A DNA stretch of 64,000 nt from Pedobacter zeae (GTDB lineage Bacteria; Bacteroidota; Bacteroidia; Sphingobacteriales; Sphingobacteriaceae). Where the stretch lies: the NCBI RefSeq assembly GCF_014196715.1, contig NZ_JACIEF010000002.1:744001-808000 (forward strand). Reading direction: 5' to 3'. A program made the position numbers and the translations under genes. The notes beneath the pieces are model-generated. The model made no database searches and was not told where the DNA came from. It worked only from the letters and a program-made list of their open reading frames with translations. Below are positions 58,975 to 64,000 of the stretch, in pieces. The first letter of the stretch is position 1; the number at the start of each line of letters is the position of its first letter.

Positions 58975-59271
58975 TTAACCGTTGTAAATAGCTATAAAAA
59001 TGATTAGTGAAAAACCAATATAGCCTGAGAGTTTTAAATAAATGTTGTTATTCTTACCTGTGAAACCCAGTGTTAAGGTAAATAATAAATAAAAGATAGA
59101 AAGTATTAAAAAACCACCAAATGGCGAATGATGACCTTTTGTAGAATCATGTTGAGGTATAGGTGTAAAAAATACCTCGATTAAAAGCGGTACGAGCCAG
59201 CCTACAAAATAAAAAGTAAATATTGTCCATAAGACTGGATGTTTTTTTAAACCATTAGTGAATTTGTTCAT
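58975..59271 (-). CDS. Small membrane protein of unknown function
   Basis: 98 aa, no family recognised. Hydrophobic helices at about 13-33, 50-67 and 76-96, with a His-rich hydrophilic loop between the first two (P-Q-H-D-S-T-K-G-H-H). The DUF72 gene starts 34 bp past its stop, so they may share a transcript. Confidence 0.6.
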   Translation of the reverse strand: MNKFTNGLKKHPVLWTIFTFYFVGWLVPLLIEVFFTPIPQHDSTKGHHSPFGGFLILSIFYLLFTLTLGFTGKNNNIYLKLSGYIGFSLIIFIAIYNG

Positions 59272-59420
59272 GCTTTTATTTTAATACCTTTTTGGGGGTA
59301 TGGTAACCCATAAATTGCTGAGATGGAGCTAAAATTGAAATGACTATCCCGAAAGGACTATTACTCCAAATATTTTTGGGAAATCATTAACCCTAAGGAT
59401 GATGATTTAGGCTATAAAAC

Positions 59421-59450
59421 AAAAAAACCGATGCTTACGACATCGGCTTT
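59421..59450 (-). terminator. Intrinsic terminator of dnaJ
   Basis: On the minus strand CCGATG and CATCGG flank a 7-nt loop, then seven T. It lies about 20 bp past the dnaJ stop. Confidence 0.8.
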
Positions 59451-59470
59451 CTTGTTTATATGGGAATTAA

Positions 59471-60628
59471 TTACTCGAAATATTCTTTCATTCTTTCGAA
59501 GAAACTTTTGTCATTTTTACCCGGCTGAGGTTTAAAGTTTGGCGATTCGCGTAACTTTTCCAAAGCACTGCGCTCCTCGCTGCTTAAAGCTTTTGGCGTC
59601 CAGATGTTGATATGGATAATCTCATCACCCCTGTGGTAAGAGTTTACTTCCGGTAAACCTTTGCCTTTTAAACGCAATAATTTGCCGCTTTGGGTACCCG
59701 GATCGATTTTGATTTTGGCTTTACCATCAATTGTTGGTACTTCAATGCTCATTCCTAAAGCAGCGTCTACAAAACTTAAATGTAGATCGTAAACGATATT
59801 GTTGCCTTCGCGTTTTAAAGTTTCGTGAGGGATTTCTTCAATCAGGATAATCAAATCACCTGGAATACCACCATTTGGGGCTGCATTTCCTTTACCACTC
59901 ATGCTCAGTTGCATACCTTCGCTTACGCCCGCAGGAATGTTAATGGTAATGGTTTCTTCGCCGCGTACTACACCATCTCCATGGCATACATTACATTTCG
60001 AGGTAATCTGCTGACCGCTTCCGTTACAGGTAGGGCAGGTAGATGCCGTTTGCATCTGGCCTAAAATGGTATTGGTTACCCTGCGCACCTGGCCGCTACC
60101 GCCGCAGGTACCACAGGTACTTACTGATGATTTATCTTTTGCACCGGAACCATCGCAGGTTTTACAAACAATAAGTTTATTAACCTTGATTTTCTTTTCT
60201 GCACCGTGGGCAATTTCTTCGAGGGTTAATTTAACCTTAATGCGCAGGTTAGAGCCTTTGGCTACACGACGGCCACCACGTTGCTGGCCACCACCGCCAC
60301 CAAAAAAGCTTTCGAATGGGTTATGACCGCCAAAAATATCACCAAAATTACTGAAGATATCATCCATGTTCATGCTGCCACCGTAGCCCCCGCCACTGGC
60401 ACCACCAACACCCGCATGGCCATATTGATCATAACGCTGTTTTTTCTCCGGACTGCTTAAAACTTCATAAGCTTCGGCAGCTTCTTTAAATTTATCTTCA
60501 GCAGCTTTATCGCCAGGATTTTTATCTGGGTGATATTTAATAGCCATCTTGCGATAGGCTTTCTTTATCTCGTCAGTGGATGCACTTTTGGTTACGCCTA
60601 GTACGTCGTAATAATCTCTTTTACTCAT
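59471..60628 (-). CDS. dnaJ: Molecular chaperone DnaJ
   Basis: 385 aa type I J-protein. J domain (3-70) with the H-P-D motif at 33-35, a Gly/Phe-rich linker (75-125), four CxxCxGxG zinc modules: C-K-T-C-D-G-S-G near 155, [16 protein letters not shown] near 195 and C-N-V-C-H-G-D-G, then the C-terminal substrate-binding domain. It stimulates the ATPase of DnaK and hands over unfolded proteins. grpE lies 152 bp upstream; dnaK is not adjacent. Confidence 0.97.
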   Translation of the reverse strand: MSKRDYYDVLGVTKSASTDEIKKAYRKMAIKYHPDKNPGDKAAEDKFKEAAEAYEVLSSPEKKQRYDQYGHAGVGGASGGGYGGSMNMDDIFSNFGDIFGGHNPFESFFGGGGGQQRGGRRVAKGSNLRIKVKLTLEEIAHGAEKKIKVNKLIVCKTCDGSGAKDKSSVSTCGTCGGSGQVRRVTNTILGQMQTASTCPTCNGSGQQITSKCNVCHGDGVVRGEETITINIPAGVSEGMQLSMSGKGNAAPNGGIPGDLIILIEEIPHETLKREGNNIVYDLHLSFVDAALGMSIEVPTIDGKAKIKIDPGTQSGKLLRLKGKGLPEVNSYHRGDEIIHINIWTPKALSSEERSALEKLRESPNFKPQPGKNDKSFFERMKEYFE

Positions 60629-60745
60629 TTTCTTTATAAACGTTAAAATGTTTGATGGTTGAAGCGTTTAACGTTCAGGTACCAAACAAACATTCTATTT
60701 ATTATTTTATTGACCGGAACCCCTTGTTGAAATTGCAGTTTAAAG

Positions 60746-60780
60746 CATTCCAACCTTTAACCCTCCGGCTTTTCAATTTC
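60746..60780. repeat. Degenerate heptanucleotide array (unit ACCnTnn)
   Basis: Five 7-base steps from 60746 (CATTCCA, ACCTTTA, ...) between grpE and dnaJ; it ends exactly at the grpE stop codon. Confidence 0.5.
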
Positions 60781-61362
60781 TTAAGCACCAACTACTACTT
60801 TGGCGAAGCGGATCACATTATCATTTAAAGTATAGCCTTTTTCAACTTCGTCTATTACTTTTCCTTTAAGCTCTTCGGTAGGGGCAGGGATATTGGTAAT
60901 GGCCTCGTGGAAATCGGTATTAAAAGGCTGGTTGATGCTTTCTACATCTTTAAGACCTTTTTGTGCCAAAGTGTTTTTTAGCTTATTGCTTACCAATGAT
61001 ACACCTTCTTTAACCGGGGCTACATCTACAGCTGTTTCCATTGCTTTTAATGCACGGTCAAAATCATCTAAAACAGGTAAAAGCGATACAATTACGTCTT
61101 TACCAGCTGTTTGCAATAATTCTACACGCTCTTTTTGGGTGCGGCGTTTGTAGTTGTCAAATTCAGCATATAAACGCAAATATTTATCGTTAAGCTGTTG
61201 AACTTCTGCCTGTAATTTTTCTTCAGCAGATAATTCCGCAACCTGCTCAGTTTCATTCGCAGAAGCATCAGTATTCTCTACATTCTCAGCAGAATTTTCT
61301 GATGTATTTTCAGTATTCATTATATTTTCCTCTTTATCGTTATTTTTCTTCTTATTAAACAT
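60781..61362 (-). CDS. grpE: Nucleotide exchange factor GrpE
   Basis: 193 aa. An acidic, Asn/Glu-rich N-terminal tail (1-55), a long coiled coil (55-105), Y-A-E-F-D-N-Y-K-R-R near 65, L-L-P-V-L-D-D-F-D-R-A near 95, and the C-terminal beta domain with H-E-A-I and the final V-I-R-F-A-K-V-V-V. It releases ADP from DnaK. The tail is longer than usual. Transcribed ahead of dnaJ. No CIRCE-type operator is seen upstream; a 20-bp inverted repeat is present instead. Confidence 0.95.
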   Translation of the reverse strand: MFNKKKNNDKEENIMNTENTSENSAENVENTDASANETEQVAELSAEEKLQAEVQQLNDKYLRLYAEFDNYKRRTQKERVELLQTAGKDVIVSLLPVLDDFDRALKAMETAVDVAPVKEGVSLVSNKLKNTLAQKGLKDVESINQPFNTDFHEAITNIPAPTEELKGKVIDEVEKGYTLNDNVIRFAKVVVGA

Positions 61363-61416
61363 AATACTCGGCTGAATTTTTTTTGTGTTAATCTCAACTA
61401 TTTTGCCATAAACAGA

Positions 61417-61469
61417 AATCAGCCAAGCTGTCAGATTTATTTGTATTTATCTGAACAGATTGGCTGATT
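61417..61469. terminator. Near-perfect 20-bp inverted repeat between ftsE and grpE
   Basis: The arms 61417-61436 and 61449-61469 are complementary over 20 bp, with one mismatch and one 1-nt bulge, around a 12-nt loop. Position past ftsE suits a terminator; position 54 nt before the grpE ATG would also allow a regulatory role. An 8-base-phased repeat follows on the right (TTGGCTGA, TTAGCTGA). Confidence 0.55.
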
Positions 61470-61491
61470 AGCTGACGGATGTCAGAATTTT

Positions 61492-62175
61492 TTATACAAT
61501 TTGGGCATCTTCGTGTACTACTCCATTTTCACACTTAATGATACGTGAAGGAAAAGTACGGATGATGTGGTAATCGTGTGTAGCCATTAAAACTGCAGTT
61601 CCGGCCTGGCTGATCTGCTTTAAAAGCGTTACAATTTCTTCTGAAGTTTCCGGGTCCAGGTTACCTGTAGGTTCATCGGCAAGGATAATTTCAGGATCGT
61701 TTAGTAAAGCCCTTGCAATAACAATACGCTGTTGCTCGCCACCAGAAATTTCGTGCGGCATTTTTTTGATTTTAGAACGTAAGCCCACTTTGTCTAAAAC
61801 ATCTTTAATACGTTCGTTAATCAGCTTTTCGTCTTTCCAGCCGGTAGCTTTTAATACAAACTCCAGGTTTTTTTCAATGGTACGGTCGGTAAGCAACTGA
61901 AAATCCTGGAATACTACACCCAATTTACGGCGTAGAAACGGTACCTGGCTTTCTTTTAAATTTTTAAGGTCGAAACCTGCAATATTGCCTTCGCCGTTAC
62001 CAATATGAAGATCGCCGTATAATATTTTAAGCAAACTACTCTTGCCCGAACCTGTCTGGCCAATCAGGAATATAAATTCGTCTTTTTCGATGTGTAAATT
62101 TACGTTTGAGAGTACCAGATGTTTTTGTTGAAAAACATCAACATTGCTTAAGTGAATTACTGAGTTGCCTGCCAT
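61492..62175 (-). CDS. ftsE: Cell division ATP-binding protein FtsE
   Basis: 227 aa ABC ATPase. Walker A G-Q-T-G-S-G-K-S-S near 39, Q-loop V-F-Q-D-F near 87, signature I-S-G-G-E-Q-Q-R near 142, Walker B I-I-L-A-D-E-P-T-G-N-L-D-P near 162, H-loop T-H-D. The ADEPTGNLDP and VFQDFQLL stretches are FtsE-like. With FtsX it regulates cell-wall hydrolysis at the septum. ftsX is not next to it. It starts 1 bp after a 67-aa gene. Confidence 0.88.
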   Translation of the reverse strand: MAGNSVIHLSNVDVFQQKHLVLSNVNLHIEKDEFIFLIGQTGSGKSSLLKILYGDLHIGNGEGNIAGFDLKNLKESQVPFLRRKLGVVFQDFQLLTDRTIEKNLEFVLKATGWKDEKLINERIKDVLDKVGLRSKIKKMPHEISGGEQQRIVIARALLNDPEIILADEPTGNLDPETSEEIVTLLKQISQAGTAVLMATHDYHIIRTFPSRIIKCENGVVHEDAQIV

Positions 62176-62176
62176 A

Positions 62177-62380
62177 TTATATTTCCAATTTTGCTATCTG
62201 CCCGAAAGGCAAATCTTTAACCATTTCCATAATGTAATCCTGCTTGTCGCCAAGCCCCAGTTTTTCCAACGATTTATCGGGCCTGTCTACCCTGAAATAA
62301 GCTAAAAGTGTAAACTTATCGTCTCTTAACTGTACGTAATCCGGAATTTTGGCTATGCCTTTAACTTTAACGATATACAT
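62177..62380 (-). CDS. Small conserved protein coupled to ftsE
   Basis: 67 aa from the ATG at 62380; an upstream start (62404) precedes the -7 box and is rejected. The sequence opens M-Y-I-V-K-V-K-G-I-A-K-I-P and has D-Y-I-M-E-M-V near 49. No domain recognised; alpha/beta by pattern. The ftsE ATG follows the stop after 1 bp, so translation is coupled and a role in the FtsE system is inferred. Similar short genes are sometimes named fructose-6-phosphate aldolase in databases, but it is far too small for that enzyme. Confidence 0.7.
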   Translation of the reverse strand: MYIVKVKGIAKIPDYVQLRDDKFTLLAYFRVDRPDKSLEKLGLGDKQDYIMEMVKDLPFGQIAKLEI

Positions 62381-62386
62381 TGTGCC

Positions 62387-62394
62387 CAAAAATA
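62387..62394 (-). promoter_or_regulatory. TAnnTTTG -7 box of the small gene-ftsE unit, 6 nt from the start codon
   Basis: TATTTTTG on the minus strand with 6 nt before the ATG at 62380; a leaderless or nearly leaderless transcript is predicted. Confidence 0.6.
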
Positions 62395-62431
62395 GCATTT
62401 CCAACTGATAAGCGAAAGGAAGAATCCCTTT

Positions 62432-64000
62432 TTATCTGACTAACATGAGCCAGCCGGTGTAGGTCTGGAAATCTTCATTCAAATAAACAGAATAATAATA
62501 CACCCCAGGAGGAAGGTCTTTCCCGTTCATTTTGCCATCCCAGGGCTTAAAAGGGCCGGTGCTTTGGTACACCAGGTTACCATAACGGTTCATGATTTTA
62601 ACAACAGGATTGGGAAACGATGCTGCTGCAGGTATATTCCAGGTATCATTTACATTATCGCCATTTGGAGAAAAAGTATTGGGAATAACCACTTTGGGAT
62701 AAACGGTTATGTTAACCTCGTCGCTACTGCTGCTGCAACCTAAACTGGAACTGGCGTGTAAGGTATAAGTGATATCGTGTGGTGGCGTGGCAACCGGATT
62801 TAATTTAGCCGGATCATCCAGATAGTCGGCAGGTGTCCATAAATAAGTAGCATCGTTCGAAACCTTACCGTTTAACGTTATTTTTTGCCCGGTAACGATT
62901 TTTTGATCAGCGCCAGCATCTGCCATTGCATTTTTGTTCACGTTAACAGTTATTTGGGCTGTTTCTGAGCATAAACCTTGGCTAACCTTTACCGTGTAGG
63001 TAGTGGTTTCGGCAGGAGCAGCTACGGGGTTTGCACTGTTGGGATCTGAAAGGCCATTTGCCGGCTGCCAAAGATATTCAGTACCCCCTGATACAGTTAA
63101 TTGTACTGATTTCCCCTCGCAAATGCTCACCATTTGAACATTGGTACTGATCTGTAAAGGGTCAGAAACCTTCACGTTTGTCGATGCATTTGATGAACAG
63201 CCATTTGCCATAACGGTTACTGTATACTCACCTTCCATGGCTTTAGTTGCATTCGTGAGCGTCGGATTTTGGGCAGTAGAGGTAAATCCGTTTGGCCCTG
63301 TCCAGCTATAGCTTGTCCCGCCTGATGCAGTTAACTGAATGGTATTGCCGGTACAGAAAGGACCGGAGTTTTCGGCTCTGGCAATAGGCAAGGGATTTAC
63401 CGTTACCGTAATCGGATCGGATACTGCCCGGCAAAATACCTTGTCGATGTTTCCATTGATGGCCGTAATTAAGCGGTATTGGTAAATACCTGCCGGCTGA
63501 TTTAAAAAGTTAATTGTTGCTGGCTTTGTTGTTACTCCATTGATATTAACCCAGTCAGCGCCCTTGTTTTCCTGCCATTGGTAAACCGGGTTGACATATT
63601 CCGGCGAAATATTGGCGTTTACCGTGAAGCTGCTGGTATTGCCCTCACACATATTTAGTGCTGCGTTATTGAGGTTAAAAAAAGGAGTAATGCCAGGGCC
63701 ACAGGCTTGTACAGTAATATCATCCAGGGCAAAATCGTTACCACTGTTGGTTGGGGTATCATTAACCAGCTGCAGGGTCACCGTAGAATTGTTTCCATTG
63801 CTAAAATCAAGCGTGTACTGGTGCCACATCCCGTCTGCTGTTACATTTCCTGTCGATGCGCTACCAAGAAGGTTACCATTGGGGTCAATTACCTTTAAAA
63901 TCATTTTTGGGGGCTGGGCATTAGCAGCAGGCGAGTTGGTGTTGAGCACCCAGATAGACAGACGTAACATTGTATTTGGACAAAGATCATCCATTTTTTG
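62432..64000 (-). CDS. T9SS-secreted surface protein with C-terminal type B sorting (CHU_C) domain, N-terminal part outside the window
   Basis: At least 522 aa; the frame is still open at the window end. From the left: a carbohydrate-binding-like domain (L-D-D-I-T-V-Q near 90), Ig/PKD-like repeats with C-E-G-N/K-S and F-C-T-G-N starts (about 115, 215, 295) and S-G-G-T-x-Y/S repeats, then the gliding-motility C-terminal domain: I-P-N-T-F-S-P-N-G-D-N-V-N-D-T-W near 435, V-K-I-M-N-R-Y-G-N-L-V, P-W-D-G-K and V-Y-Y-Y. It is secreted by the type IX system and attached by this sorting domain. The gld genes in the window fit. Confidence 0.9.
   Translation of the reverse strand, partial: QKMDDLCPNTMLRLSIWVLNTNSPAANAQPPKMILKVIDPNGNLLGSASTGNVTADGMWHQYTLDFSNGNNSTVTLQLVNDTPTNSGNDFALDDITVQACGPGITPFFNLNNAALNMCEGNTSSFTVNANISPEYVNPVYQWQENKGADWVNINGVTTKPATINFLNQPAGIYQYRLITAINGNIDKVFCRAVSDPITVTVNPLPIARAENSGPFCTGNTIQLTASGGTSYSWTGPNGFTSTAQNPTLTNATKAMEGEYTVTVMANGCSSNASTNVKVSDPLQISTNVQMVSICEGKSVQLTVSGGTEYLWQPANGLSDPNSANPVAAPAETTTYTVKVSQGLCSETAQITVNVNKNAMADAGADQKIVTGQKITLNGKVSNDATYLWTPADYLDDPAKLNPVATPPHDITYTLHASSSLGCSSSSDEVNITVYPKVVIPNTFSPNGDNVNDTWNIPAAASFPNPVVKIMNRYGNLVYQSTGPFKPWDGKMNGKDLPPGVYYYSVYLNEDFQTYTGWLMLVR

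Noticed and set aside
60629..61491. CIRCE heat-shock operator near grpE/dnaJ
   Set aside because: No TTAGCACTC-N9-GAGTGCTAA-like sequence in the upstream regions of grpE, dnaJ or hscA-like.
62177..62404. Naming the small gene before ftsE a fructose-6-phosphate aldolase
   Set aside because: At 67 residues it cannot form the transaldolase-type barrel; I see no support for that name.
1..64000. tRNA, rRNA, tmRNA or riboswitch
   Set aside because: None recognised in the gaps on either strand by eye; most gaps are under 300 bp and AT-rich. A covariance-model search would be needed to exclude small RNAs.

Overview
The window comes from a member of the Bacteroidota, most likely Sphingobacteriaceae and close to Pedobacter. 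The support is the gliding/type IX secretion genes gldA, gldF, gldG and gldC, a T9SS type B sorting-domain protein at the right edge, many SPII lipoproteins, LytS/LytTR regulation, family-specific DUFs (DUF3810, DUF4397, DUF6252-like, DUF4836-like) and promoters of the Bacteroidetes TAnnTTTG type rather than sigma70 boxes. Base composition looks moderately AT-rich. No phage, transposase, CRISPR, rRNA or tRNA was seen; this reads as ordinary chromosome.

Layout. 1-6.1 kb (minus): GtrA-like edge fragment, CAP protein, SDR plus AraC regulator, two-repeat lipoprotein, 2H phosphoesterase, glyS. 6.4-16.3 kb (plus): GDPD lipoprotein, gldA, three outer-membrane barrels, gldF-gldG, dnaN, two DUF4397 lipoproteins, DedA. 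16.3-25 kb (minus): S1/P1-like nuclease, VOC and DUF1569 proteins, LLM oxidoreductase, M28 peptidase, a roughly 320-bp tandem repeat, hscA-like Hsp70, glycosyltransferase. 25-31 kb: miaE, DUF3810, pyrC, DEAD helicase, gldC and small membrane proteins. 31-34.5 kb (minus): three exported proteins, one a candidate M14/aspartoacylase-like hydrolase. 34.8-37.5 kb: LytS/LytTR two-component pair. 37.5-39 kb: lipocalin, cupin, ogt. 39-52 kb: a split cytochrome c maturation set (ccmB-ccmC-ccmD, then ccmE-ccmF) around glutamate dehydrogenase, a Na+/H+ antiporter and a three-gene exported/lipoprotein cluster. 52-57 kb: DUF2520 protein, ferredoxin-iscX, kdsC, universal stress protein, Spy-like protein, maf, a CxxC/CarboxypepD-like protein. 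57-64 kb (minus): Ppx/GppA, DUF72, dnaJ, grpE, a small gene coupled to ftsE, and the truncated gliding-motility C-terminal protein.

Working together: gldA/F/G/C and the CHU_C-type protein belong to gliding and type IX secretion; hscA, fdx and iscX to Fe-S assembly; grpE, dnaJ and hscA to protein folding; ccmB/C/D/E/F to c-type cytochrome maturation. CcmE carries CxxxY in place of the usual HxxxY, which is the variant System I.

The most unusual structure is between the genes. At least a dozen spacers are built from degenerate seven-base-phased (sometimes eight-base-phased) repeats, with a different unit at each locus. Other non-coding signals are a perfect 26-bp palindrome on the uspA promoter, a set of TAnnTTTG boxes so close to start codons that the mRNAs should be leaderless or nearly so, and several dispersed intergenic repeats.
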